Shown here piece by piece: positions 17,619 to 25,649 of a DNA stretch of 64,000 nt (position 1 is its first letter; each line of letters opens with the position of its first letter). Both the position numbers and the translations under genes were made by a program. Source of the stretch: Verrucomicrobiaceae bacterium (GTDB taxonomy: Bacteria > Verrucomicrobiota > Verrucomicrobiia > Verrucomicrobiales > Akkermansiaceae); assembly GCA_027486655.1 (NCBI GenBank), contig JAIXOR010000016.1:62001-126000 (forward strand), written 5' to 3'. The notes under the pieces were generated by a model. It did no database searches. It was not told the DNA's origin and saw nothing but the letters and a program-made list of their open reading frames with translations.

Positions 17619-18086
17619 TTAGATCGAAAGGCGGGTTTGCAGGTCGGCGGACCAAAGGGTGGCGAGGATGTCCTCCTGCGCGGCCTCCATGGCGGCGCGT
17701 TCGGCGGGATCGGCATCCTCATGGCCGGCGAGGTGGAGCAGGCCGTGCACAAGGTAGCGGAGGATCTCGCGGGGGAGCGGCTCGCCATACTCGGCGGCCT
17801 GGCGGGCGGCCACCTCGGCACCGATGACGATTTCGCCGTGGTGGAAGGTGATCACATCGGTGGGCCCCTCGATGTCCATGAAGTCGCGGTGCACGCGGTC
17901 GCTGGTCTCGTCATCGACGAGGGCGACTTCGAGGGTGGCGAGCAGGGCGAGCGGGGAGTCCGGCCCGGTGGCGCGGGCGAGGGCCAGGGAGGCGGCCTCC
18001 GGGGCGATGTCTTCAAACGCGGTGAGCCAGTGCTCGGGGATGTCGGTGGCTTCCTGGTGATTGCCGATGATGACTTCGAGTGGCAT
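17619..18086 (-). CDS. ybeY: endoribonuclease YbeY (rRNA maturation)
   Basis: A 155-residue single-strand-specific metalloendoribonuclease acting in 16S rRNA 3'-end maturation and ribosome quality control. The zinc motif is HGLLHLAGHED: the first two His are canonical, and the third ligand position of the usual HGxLHLxGYDH is Asp, as also seen in Bacteroidetes-type YbeY. DVITFHHGE matches the upstream family block. It lies 24 nt downstream of a PgpH-like HD phosphohydrolase; this order (HD membrane protein, then ybeY) is conserved in many bacteria and supports both calls. The stop TAA lies in a TGTTAGA motif. Confidence 0.93.
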   Translation of the reverse strand: MPLEVIIGNHQEATDIPEHWLTAFEDIAPEAASLALARATGPDSPLALLATLEVALVDDETSDRVHRDFMDIEGPTDVITFHHGEIVIGAEVAARQAAEYGEPLPREILRYLVHGLLHLAGHEDADPAERAAMEAAQEDILATLWSADLQTRLSI

Positions 18087-18110
18087 GGACGGGGGCGGTG
18101 GCGGATGGGA

Positions 18111-19760
18111 TCAGGCGCGTTTGGGCATCGGGATGACGCGGCCACCCTGGGTGCTGTCCCGATCGTTGGCGGCGCGCCGGGTGGCGGTGCGGTCGTCGTC
18201 CTTCGGATAGTTGATGCGGCTGTGGAGCATGCTGCGCAGGGTGTTGGCGAAGCTGTCCTTGACGATGGAAAGTTCCTGAAGCGTGAGCGGGCAGTCGTCG
18301 AGCTGACCGTCGTGGATCTTGGCGCGGACGATGTCCTCGACCAGGGCGCGGATGCGGGCCGGGGTGGGTTTGTGGAGGGAGCGGGAGGCGCTTTCGATGG
18401 AATCGGCGAGGGCGATGATGCCGCTTTCCCGCGAGCTGGGCCGGGGGCCGGGGTAGCGGAAGTTTTTCTCGTCGATGCTGGGCAGGTCCTCCGGGTTTTC
18501 GAGGCCGCGGTCGACCTTTTCGAGTTCGAGTTTCTTTTGTTCCTGGGCGCGGCGATAGAAGTAGATGACGAGCGAGTCTCCGTGGTGTTCCTGGATGACG
18601 TCGATGATGCGCGGGTTGAGCTTGTGTTTGACGGCGAGGTCCACGCCGTCCTTGACGTGGGCGATGATGATCAGGGCGCTCATCGTCGGGGTGAGCGTGT
18701 CGTGGGGGTTTTCCCCGCTGTCGTGCTGGTTCTCGATGAAATAGCCGGGTTTGGTGAGTTTTCCGACGTCGTGGAAATACGAGCACACGCGGCACATCGG
18801 GGCGTTGGCACCGATCTTCTCGGCGGCGGCTTCGGCGAGCGAGGCGACGACGAGCGAGTGGTGGAAGGTGCCGGGGGCTTCGAGCTGCATTTGGCGGAGC
18901 AGCTTGTGGTTCAGGTCGCTGAGTTCGAGCCAGGAGATGTCCGTGGTGAGGAGGAAGATGCCCTCGAAGATCGGCAGCAGTCCGCTGATGAGCAGTGCGG
19001 TGATCACGGCGGTGCCGAAGGCGGCGGCGCTGCCGGTGCCGAGCAGTTGGACCTGCTGCATCGCGTTGGGGCCGAAGCAGGAGGCGATGTCGAGTTTCCC
19101 GAGCAGCAGGCCGAGGAGCAGGGTGACCGCGCCAACGTAAATGCCGGCCTGGAGGAGCTGGAGGCGTTTGCGCACCTGGTGCGCGAGCAACACGCTGGTG
19201 ATGCCGCTCACGAGGCTGAGAATCATGTAGCCGAACGCCTCACCCTGCGGGGCGAACAGACAGCCGATGAGAGTGACGAACACCGCGGAGAACGCGCCGA
19301 CGGCCCGGCCGAGCAAGACGCCGTGGAGCATCGGGGCGAGGGCGAAGGGGACGAAGAAGAAACGGAATACCTCGGGGATGAACCCGACGTCCACCAGGCT
19401 CATCGCGATGCGGACCAGCACAAGGTGGCCGATGAGTCCGCCGAGGACGAGGACGACGCGGCTGTTGCGCTTGCAGGAGGTCTTGAGGCTGACCTGGAAC
19501 ATCACCACAGCGGTGACGGCGATGATGAAGCCGTAAATGGTGCCCTTCAGCGGATCGTTGGCAAAGGACGTGCCGGGGGTGGATTTGAGCACCATCACCG
19601 CACAACTGACGACGAAGGTGGCATAGAGGGCGAATTTCACCCAGATGCTCTCCTCCAGCGCCTGAATCACCGGGTTTTCGCTATGAACCCGTCGTTTGCG
19701 GCCGGACGACAGCCCTTGTTGGGCCAACCGCCAGCGTTTGATGGCATCCAGAAATCCCAC
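18111..19760 (-). CDS. PgpH-type HD-domain membrane phosphohydrolase (c-di-AMP phosphodiesterase-like)
   Basis: 549 residues. An N-terminal part with one hydrophobic segment plus a cluster of about six more (about 35-270) is followed by a cytosolic HD domain with FHHSLVVASLAEAAAEKIGA and YFHDVGKLTKPGYFIENQ, holding the metal-binding His/Asp residues. PgpH proteins hydrolyse cyclic-di-AMP. This one is shorter than usual (about 700-800 residues) because the large extracellular 7TMR-HDED domain between the first two membrane segments seems to be missing: segment one (~40-60) is followed almost at once by the next (~70-95). Activity on c-di-AMP is inferred from the family and the ybeY linkage. 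Confidence 0.85.
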   Translation of the reverse strand: MGFLDAIKRWRLAQQGLSSGRKRRVHSENPVIQALEESIWVKFALYATFVVSCAVMVLKSTPGTSFANDPLKGTIYGFIIAVTAVVMFQVSLKTSCKRNSRVVLVLGGLIGHLVLVRIAMSLVDVGFIPEVFRFFFVPFALAPMLHGVLLGRAVGAFSAVFVTLIGCLFAPQGEAFGYMILSLVSGITSVLLAHQVRKRLQLLQAGIYVGAVTLLLGLLLGKLDIASCFGPNAMQQVQLLGTGSAAAFGTAVITALLISGLLPIFEGIFLLTTDISWLELSDLNHKLLRQMQLEAPGTFHHSLVVASLAEAAAEKIGANAPMCRVCSYFHDVGKLTKPGYFIENQHDSGENPHDTLTPTMSALIIIAHVKDGVDLAVKHKLNPRIIDVIQEHHGDSLVIYFYRRAQEQKKLELEKVDRGLENPEDLPSIDEKNFRYPGPRPSSRESGIIALADSIESASRSLHKPTPARIRALVEDIVRAKIHDGQLDDCPLTLQELSIVKDSFANTLRSMLHSRINYPKDDDRTATRRAANDRDSTQGGRVIPMPKRA

Positions 19761-20071
19761 GGCGGTGTGTCAGGTCGGTTCGTTCGGGCGGGCTCCCGGA
19801 ATGGGGCGCCGCCGGACGGCAGACTAGCCCCGCCCGGAGGGCTTGGCAATCCGCAAATCCCTTCGCAGCGGTGCTCGTCCGTTCCCCTCCGCGCGGGGGG
19901 ATGAAGGGACGCTTATCCGGCCCAGGATGGACGGTGTGGCTCCGCCGCCGCGGTCCCGGGTTTCCGCTGCTCCATGCGGAGAACGCGCGCCCAATCAGCC
20001 TGAATGGATCGTCTTGATCGTTCCGTTTCAATGATTTGCGGTGATTGAAACGAAAAATTCAAACGATCGAA
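19761..20071. other. 311-nt intergenic region with a 9-bp inverted repeat
   Basis: There is no convincing gene. CGTTTCAAT (20024-20032) and ATTGAAACG (20044-20052) form a perfect 9-bp inverted repeat with an 11-nt loop just past the ECF sigma stop. There is no U-run in either direction, so it is a possible operator for the upstream HD gene or an RNA hairpin. Confidence 0.4.
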
Positions 20072-20671
20072 TCAATCACTAAGATAAGAGCTGAGAGCCT
20101 CGCGGAGAGAGGTGCGTGCGCGGAAGAGGAGGCTTTTGACGGCAGAGACCGAGAGGTGGAGGACGTCGGCGATTTCCTCGTAGGAGAGTTGTTCGTAGCG
20201 TCGGAGGACGACGGCGAGGCGTTGGGTCTCGGGGAGGCCGGCGATGGCTTGGTCCACGGCGGTTTGGAGTTCGGACTGGAGGAGTTCGGCATCCGGGCGC
20301 TTGTCGGGAGCGGCCTCGATTTGCTGGTGGGTGTTTTCCTCGCGTTCGTCGGAGGAGACCTCCTTTTTGCGGCCGCGGCGTCGGGTTTCGTTGAAGACGA
20401 GGTTGCGGGTGATGGTGAAGAGGTAGGTGGTGAACTTGGCGTCCGGGCGGTAGTGGCGGGCGTTTTTCCAGATGCGGAGGAAGACCTGCTGGGAGATGTC
20501 CTCGGCGTCGTTGGGGCTGCCGAGCATTTTGGCGACGGTTCCGATGACGGCCTGCTGGTGGCGTTCGACGAGGTGTCGGAAGGCGGTGTGGTCGCCCTGT
20601 CCGATGCGCCGCATGAGATCGTGATCGAGGGAGCCCTCGTCGGCGTGAGCGGGCGTGAGTTTCTCCTCCAT
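20072..20671 (-). CDS. ECF-type RNA polymerase sigma factor
   Basis: ~199 residues. Region 2 (about 25-90) contains DAEDISQQVFLRIWKNA and the -10-binding FTTYLFTITRN; region 4 (about 145-199) contains LPETQRLAVVLRRYEQLSYE and EIADVLHLSVSAVKSLLFRA. No anti-sigma gene is adjacent, so its control cannot be inferred. ATG 20671 (MEEKLTPAHADEG) is preferred; an ATG 14 codons upstream (20713) gives a non-homologous extension. Confidence 0.9.
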   Translation of the reverse strand: MEEKLTPAHADEGSLDHDLMRRIGQGDHTAFRHLVERHQQAVIGTVAKMLGSPNDAEDISQQVFLRIWKNARHYRPDAKFTTYLFTITRNLVFNETRRRGRKKEVSSDEREENTHQQIEAAPDKRPDAELLQSELQTAVDQAIAGLPETQRLAVVLRRYEQLSYEEIADVLHLSVSAVKSLLFRARTSLREALSSYLSD

Positions 20672-20767
20672 GGGCAAGAACGGGGGTGTTGTGGCGGCGG
20701 TCGCGCTCAACATGGAGCATTCAACCGCGGGGCGAGGCTGAAGTTGCGGTGATTGTGCGGTTGCATG

Positions 20768-21169
20768 TCAGCGGCCTTCCGAGCGGGCCCAGGACTCGAC
20801 CTCGGGATCGAGAAAGACGCCGTCGAGGGCTTCGCGGGCCCAGTCCTCGCGTTTTGCAAGTTCGGCGAGCATGCGCCAGGCGACCACCTGGACGGCGGGG
20901 AAGTCGCTCCAAACCGCCTCGGCGAGGCACTGCCAGGAGCGGCCGGCCAGGCGTTCCGGTCGATCGAGCATGTCGAGGCAGTCCTGGGAGACGAGCAGGG
21001 TGCGGTCGATGTCCGGATCCTCCCCGACCGGGGGCACTTCGTAGGCGCGGAGCGGGATGCCCGAGGCACCGGTGATCTCGCATCTGGACTTGGCCCGGCG
21101 GGCGAGGTCCTTGCCCATTGCCTGGAGAGCCATCATTCGCGCCTGATGCAGTTCGTATCCCTTGGCCAT
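20768..21169 (-). CDS. PhnA-like protein with degenerate zinc ribbon
   Basis: 133 residues, resembling the PhnA family (named from the alkylphosphonate operon but not needed for phosphonate use; role unknown). The core CEITGASGIPLRAYEVPP matches the first zinc-knuckle region, and the second half (SWQCLAEAVWSDFPAVQVVAW) matches the family's helical block. Two of the four usual zinc Cys appear to be lost: CxxC is C-E-I-T here, and the later CxxC is LLVSQDC. The protein may have lost metal binding. ATG 21169 is chosen because upstream residues are non-homologous. Confidence 0.7.
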   Translation of the reverse strand: MAKGYELHQARMMALQAMGKDLARRAKSRCEITGASGIPLRAYEVPPVGEDPDIDRTLLVSQDCLDMLDRPERLAGRSWQCLAEAVWSDFPAVQVVAWRMLAELAKREDWAREALDGVFLDPEVESWARSEGR

Positions 21170-21375
21170 GGATCGGATCCTAGCGATGGAGGAAGGGATT
21201 GGAATCCCGAACTTTCGGCTCGAGCTGGCCGGATTCTTCTCTCCAGCTTCGATCCGCAGGTAGTGACCAAGTCTGTCAGGATTCTGCCCGAGAAAATCGA
21301 AGGATTCGAAAAAAACTGCAGCATCAACCGCAATCATGACGCCATGCCTCAAAGGTCCTGTCTGGAGATGCGGTG

Positions 21376-22257
21376 TCACCGCTCCTCAGGCTTCAATCTC
21401 ATTGTCTTAAGACGTCTCCAGAGAATTCCGGTCAGAATGAACACAACTGCGCTCGCGAGCGTGATCTCTTGCCATCGCAGTGTCCGCGCTTGCTGGGCCG
21501 ATGCAATGGTCTTTCCCGCTGCGGCCTCCTGAAGGCCATGGCGGCTTGGCCGTGTGATACTATGGTCCGGAAAATCCGGATCAGGCGGAACCTTCTTGCC
21601 GGTCATTGCCTCATACTTCCTGATCAGTGAGGCAAACGGGCGCTGGAGCCTGATGCCGGGGAGCGTTTGCGGAAGCGGAGCATCGTCGCTCTTGTTCGTC
21701 AGGTAATTGTCGGCCAAACCTCCCTTTTCCTCTTCTTCCACCAGAGAACGAAGTGACTCATCTTCGGGTGGAATCAAGCGCTTCATCTTTGCGAAGATTT
21801 TCTGGACTTCCGGGTGTTCCCAATTGACGGCGAAGAAATAATCCTTGGTGTCTTCCGCGCTATAGGCGTTTTCGATTGTGCGAAAGGAAACTCGTCCTTC
21901 TTCGCAGAGATCCAGTAATTTATTGAAAAACTCTACATACTCCATAGGAGGGAGTTCCTGACATGTTCCGGCGAAAAGAGAGAGTGAAGAGTTGAGCCTG
22001 ACCTCATCCGTGCTGTTGCGGATCGGATGCTGGTCCATCATGGGAATGCATTCGATGGTCTCCATGATCTCACGCCAATTCGTCAGAACATACTCCATGA
22101 ATCGTGGCGTCCCTGCCGCGAACTCAGAAGTATCCGGAGGTCCGTAGGGAATCCGCTTGCGGAATGCCTCGGCGATCTCCGGCTTTAGAACGAACTCGCC
22201 CCAAGCCGTGGCGCAGATGCTAAAGAGTGCGATGATGGATACCCAGCCTGTCTTCAT
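21376..22257 (-). CDS. exported hypothetical protein with C-terminal membrane anchor
   Basis: 293 residues, no recognised family. The signal peptide is MKTGWVSIIALFSICATAWG; a ~235-residue mostly helical, acidic, charged domain follows, and a C-terminal hydrophobic segment (ITLASAVVFILTGILW) precedes a basic tail RRLKTMRLKPEER. That order (signal, ectodomain, TM, positive tail) resembles a sortable membrane-anchored protein, though no PEP-CTERM or LPXTG motif is seen. Its ATG overlaps the stop of the upstream gene by 4 nt, so the two are translationally coupled. Its base composition is more AT-rich than its neighbours, suggesting recent acquisition. Confidence 0.75.
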   Translation of the reverse strand: MKTGWVSIIALFSICATAWGEFVLKPEIAEAFRKRIPYGPPDTSEFAAGTPRFMEYVLTNWREIMETIECIPMMDQHPIRNSTDEVRLNSSLSLFAGTCQELPPMEYVEFFNKLLDLCEEGRVSFRTIENAYSAEDTKDYFFAVNWEHPEVQKIFAKMKRLIPPEDESLRSLVEEEEKGGLADNYLTNKSDDAPLPQTLPGIRLQRPFASLIRKYEAMTGKKVPPDPDFPDHSITRPSRHGLQEAAAGKTIASAQQARTLRWQEITLASAVVFILTGILWRRLKTMRLKPEER

Positions 22258-22703
22258 CTGTTCCTGAAAGTGTTAGGCTTGTAGAAGGGTTCCGTATCCA
22301 GCAAGTGCAGGCACTTGGTCACACGATATCGTCCCGCATTGATCCAAGCTCCGTCGTAATCAAGGATTCCTACATGACCAAACCTGGAATTGATGGAATT
22401 ACGTTCGCTGCCGCGCATGATGGGGCAGATCCATTCTCCGCCCGTGCCGTAGAGCTGTTCCACTGAACTCCACGAGGATTCTTCAAGCGAGTCGCTGACC
22501 TGAAGATGGTAAAGCACTCCGGGAACCGTTTGGACCCGCAGGCTTTGCCACCATTCCGAGGATTCGTTTTCGAGGCACTCGAAACTCCATTGTGTGGGCC
22601 ACGAAGTGGCGTAAACCGGAGCAACTTGCGAGATTGCGATGCCCAGAAGCGAGCAGAGGGCTACGAGTCTTGAACCTAGCGGGGACCTAAGAACGTGTGA
22701 CAT
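22254..22703 (-). CDS. secreted hypothetical protein
   Basis: 149 residues, no recognised family. A signal peptide is clear (MSHVLRSPLGSRLVALCSLL followed by an Ala-rich cleavage region ending VYATS). The mature part is short and Trp/Ser-rich; VPGVLYHLQVSDSLEESSW resembles the beta-sandwich tail found on many Verrucomicrobial secreted proteins (a YxLxxSxDLxxW pattern). ATG 22703 is chosen because it begins the signal peptide; the frame stays open further upstream to 22904 without homology. Coupled (4-nt overlap) to the membrane-anchored gene downstream. Confidence 0.68.
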   Translation of the reverse strand: MSHVLRSPLGSRLVALCSLLGIAISQVAPVYATSWPTQWSFECLENESSEWWQSLRVQTVPGVLYHLQVSDSLEESSWSSVEQLYGTGGEWICPIMRGSERNSINSRFGHVGILDYDGAWINAGRYRVTKCLHLLDTEPFYKPNTFRNR

Positions 22704-23230
22704 GGCAGGATTGGTTGGAGTGAATCCTTCCAAGAGGACGGGGAGTTGGAAGAGTCGCACAGAGTCGACCGCAACGGCCTTCAGCCGTTCCCCGAGGAGG
22801 CCGGCCTGAACTTGCGCCGCTGCCTCTCCGGACCTGCGGTCGGTTTGGCGGCAATGTTTGCGGTCATTGCCGACCGCTCTGTGCGGGAAATTCAAAATTC
22901 CCATCCCCTTGAAGAGACCAGTATTTACTGAATGAATCGAAGTGACGCATCAAGGTGGAATTTCGGAAATGATGCCCAATACAGAGCAACTGCCCGAATC
23001 CGGGCTGCACGGCCACCCCACGGAGTTTGCGGCGTTTCAGAGTTTTGTTCCCCCTCCCAACTCTCGTGGAGGAGCCGCCGTAGCCCCCCCTCGGAAGGCG
23101 GTTGAGGACTTCGAATGCCGAAGGCGAGGGGAGCCTGCAACCGTGGCTGCATGGTGGGCTACACTTTTTCGGAAACCGCTCTTGTCGGCCGCTCGGTCCC
23201 TGACCTACCGTTGCCCAACCTTTTACAGGC
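22704..23230. other. 527-nt intergenic region with a large hairpin
   Basis: There is no convincing gene on either strand. A long imperfect hairpin runs from 22836 to 22877 (GCGGTCGG and GGCAATG on the left pairing with CATTGCCGACCGC on the right). The rest (22900-23230) is GC-rich with several short open frames that do not resemble proteins. It probably holds promoters for the divergent secreted-protein pair and kdsB. Confidence 0.4.
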
Positions 23231-23992
23231 GTGCCGCATTCCACACTTCACACACACATTCTGGGCGTTCTGCCGTCCCGCTGGGGCTCCACCCGATTTC
23301 CCGGCAAGCCGCTTCATCTCATCGCGGGAAAACCCTTGATCCAGCATGTTTGGGAGCGCTGTCGGAGTTGCAGCGGGCTTCACGAAATCATCGTGGCGAC
23401 CGATGATGAGCGGATTCTTCGGGCCGTGGAGGCATTCGGCGGACGCGCGGTAATGACCTCTCCGGATCATCCGACTGGCACCGACCGCATCGCCGAGGCC
23501 GTGCGTGCGGTGCCCGCCGCCACTCACATTGTGAACATCCAGGGCGACGAACCCTTGATCGATCCCGCGTTGATCGACGAACTGGCCGCCGTCATTTCCG
23601 GGCCAGGTGCGCCGGACATGGCCACGGCCGCCAACCCGCTGGACCCCGCCGACCCCGCGGTGGCGGATCCGAATGTGGTGAAGGTGGTGACCGCGCTCGA
23701 CGGGCGTGCGCTTTATTTCTCACGGTCCCCGCTGCCGTATTTCCGGAATCCGGTGGAGGGTCTGCCGGTTTTCCGTCACAAGGGCATCTACGCCTATCAG
23801 CGCGGTTTTCTCGAACGCTTCGTCACCTGGCCGCCCTCGCCGCTGGAACGCGCGGAATCCCTGGAACAACTCCGCGCCCTTGAAAACGGCGCATCCATCC
23901 ACGTCATCCCCACCGCGGACACCTCGCCCGGCGTCGACACGCCCGAACAAGCGCTTGAAGTCGAACTCCTTCTCTCGTCCACAGCTCACTGA
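23231..23992 (+). CDS. kdsB: 3-deoxy-manno-octulosonate cytidylyltransferase
   Basis: 253 residues; activates Kdo with CTP to CMP-Kdo for lipopolysaccharide inner core, so the organism should make Kdo-containing LPS. Family motifs: [17 protein letters not shown] at the N-terminus (nucleotide-binding), [11 protein letters not shown] (metal-binding Asp) and [12 protein letters not shown]. It starts with GTG at 23231. pyrG begins 22 nt after its stop, an arrangement also found in Chlamydiae, where CTP synthase supplies the CTP used here. Confidence 0.93.
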   Translation: MPHSTLHTHILGVLPSRWGSTRFPGKPLHLIAGKPLIQHVWERCRSCSGLHEIIVATDDERILRAVEAFGGRAVMTSPDHPTGTDRIAEAVRAVPAATHIVNIQGDEPLIDPALIDELAAVISGPGAPDMATAANPLDPADPAVADPNVVKVVTALDGRALYFSRSPLPYFRNPVEGLPVFRHKGIYAYQRGFLERFVTWPPSPLERAESLEQLRALENGASIHVIPTADTSPGVDTPEQALEVELLLSSTAH

Positions 23993-24014
23993 TCCCTGCT
24001 CACTCGGCACTCTC

Positions 24015-25634
24015 ATGAAATACATTTTCGTCACCGGCGGCGTCGTCTCCTCACTCGGAAAGGGCCTTGCGGCCGCCTCCATCGGCACCCTGCTGGAGGC
24101 CCGCGGCCTCAAGGTGCTGATGCAGAAATTCGATCCCTACCTCAACGTCGATCCCGGCACCATGTCGCCCTATCAGCACGGCGAGGTGTATGTGCTGGAT
24201 GACGGCGCGGAGACCGATCTCGACCTAGGCCACTACGAGCGCTTCACCTCCGGCGTGCTCTCGCGGATGAACAACCTGACCTCCGGGCAGGTGTTTGATT
24301 CCGTGATCAAAAAAGAGCGGCGGGGCGAATACCTCGGGAAAACCGTGCAGTTCATCCCGCACGTGACCGATGAGATCAAGGCGCGCCTGCACAAAGTGAC
24401 CAACGACAATCCCGAGGTGGACGTGCTCATCACCGAGATCGGCGGCACGGTGGGGGACATGGAGGGGCTGCTCTTTCTGGAGGCGCTGCGGCAGTTTGCT
24501 CTCGAAGTCGGCAAGGAGAACGTCTGCTTCATCCACGTCACCCTGCTGCCCTACATCAAGGCGGCCGGAGAGGTGAAAACCAAGCCCACCCAGCAATCGG
24601 TGGCCAAGCTCCGCGAGATCGGCATCCAGCCGGACATCATCATCTGCCGCACCGAGGCGGACCTCGATGAGGACAACCGCCGCAAGATCGCGATGTTCTG
24701 CAATGTCGAGCGCAAGAACGTGGTCGCCTTCCGCGATGTGGCCCACACGATTTACGAATGCCCGCTGGATTTGCGGCGCGACAAGATCGACCGGCTGGTC
24801 GTGGACAAGATCGGCCTCGGCCACACGCCCTCGCCCGCGCTTGAGGACTGGGAGCGATTCGTGCAGCGGGTGATCCACCCGAAGCACAAGGTCACCATCG
24901 CGGTGGCCGGCAAGTATATCGAACTCCAGGACGCCTACAAATCGATCTACGAATCGCTGATCCATGCCGGGGCGCACCACGACACGAAGGTGCGGGTCGT
25001 GCGTGTGGACACCGAGGCCATCGAGGACCATGGCGCGCAATCGGTGATCGGCGATGTGGACGGCATCCTCGTTCCCGGCGGCTTCGGCGACCGGGGCACG
25101 GAGGGCAAGATCATGGCGGCACGCTATGCGCGGGAAAACAAGATTCCCTACTTCGGCATTTGTCTCGGCATGCAGATCGCGACCATCGAGTTCGCACGCA
25201 ACGTCTGCGGCCTCGCCGGAGCGAATTCCACCGAGTTTGACAAGGCGACCAAGCATCCCGTGATCTGCCTCCAGGAGGAGCAGAAGGGCGTGGAGGACAT
25301 GGGCGCGACCATGCGTCTCGGTTCCTGCGAATCCATCGTTTTCGCGGGCACCCGCGCTGCCGAGCTTTACGGCAACAAGGATCGCATCCACGAGCGCCAC
25401 CGCCACCGCTACGAGTTCAACTCGGACTACCAGGAGCGCCTTCAGGAGGCGGGGCTGGTGATTTCCTCGGTCTCCGCGGACGAGGGCTTGGTCGAGATCG
25501 TCGAGCTTCCGGACCATCCCTTCTATCTGGGCGCGCAGTTCCACCCCGAGTTCCTGTCCAAGCCGAACCACCCGCATCCGCTCTTTGCCGGATTCGTGGC
25601 CGCGGCCCTGGAGCACGCGCAGAGCAAGCGCTGA
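24015..25634 (+). CDS. pyrG: CTP synthase
   Basis: 539 residues, the usual length. It amidates UTP to CTP with glutamine. The N-terminal synthetase domain starts [20 protein letters not shown] (ATP-binding loop), with the UTP/Mg site [13 protein letters not shown] and GTVGDMEG. The C-terminal class I glutaminase domain has the nucleophile elbow FGICLGMQ (Cys) and the His/Glu of GAQFHPEF. It forms a likely two-gene operon with kdsB. The ATG at 24015 matches family N-termini. Confidence 0.97.
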   Translation: MKYIFVTGGVVSSLGKGLAAASIGTLLEARGLKVLMQKFDPYLNVDPGTMSPYQHGEVYVLDDGAETDLDLGHYERFTSGVLSRMNNLTSGQVFDSVIKKERRGEYLGKTVQFIPHVTDEIKARLHKVTNDNPEVDVLITEIGGTVGDMEGLLFLEALRQFALEVGKENVCFIHVTLLPYIKAAGEVKTKPTQQSVAKLREIGIQPDIIICRTEADLDEDNRRKIAMFCNVERKNVVAFRDVAHTIYECPLDLRRDKIDRLVVDKIGLGHTPSPALEDWERFVQRVIHPKHKVTIAVAGKYIELQDAYKSIYESLIHAGAHHDTKVRVVRVDTEAIEDHGAQSVIGDVDGILVPGGFGDRGTEGKIMAARYARENKIPYFGICLGMQIATIEFARNVCGLAGANSTEFDKATKHPVICLQEEQKGVEDMGATMRLGSCESIVFAGTRAAELYGNKDRIHERHRHRYEFNSDYQERLQEAGLVISSVSADEGLVEIVELPDHPFYLGAQFHPEFLSKPNHPHPLFAGFVAAALEHAQSKR

Positions 25635-25649
25635 GGCCGCCTGTAGTGA

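Noticed and set aside
16545-19904. A 1119-codon plus-strand open frame
   Set aside because: It runs antisense through the isomerase, ybeY and PgpH-like genes, is extremely Gly/Asp/Glu/Val-rich with no motif, and is the usual long shadow in high-GC DNA.
22942-23406. Plus-strand frames before and within the start of kdsB
   Set aside because: Composition is non-protein-like and they overlap kdsB in another frame.
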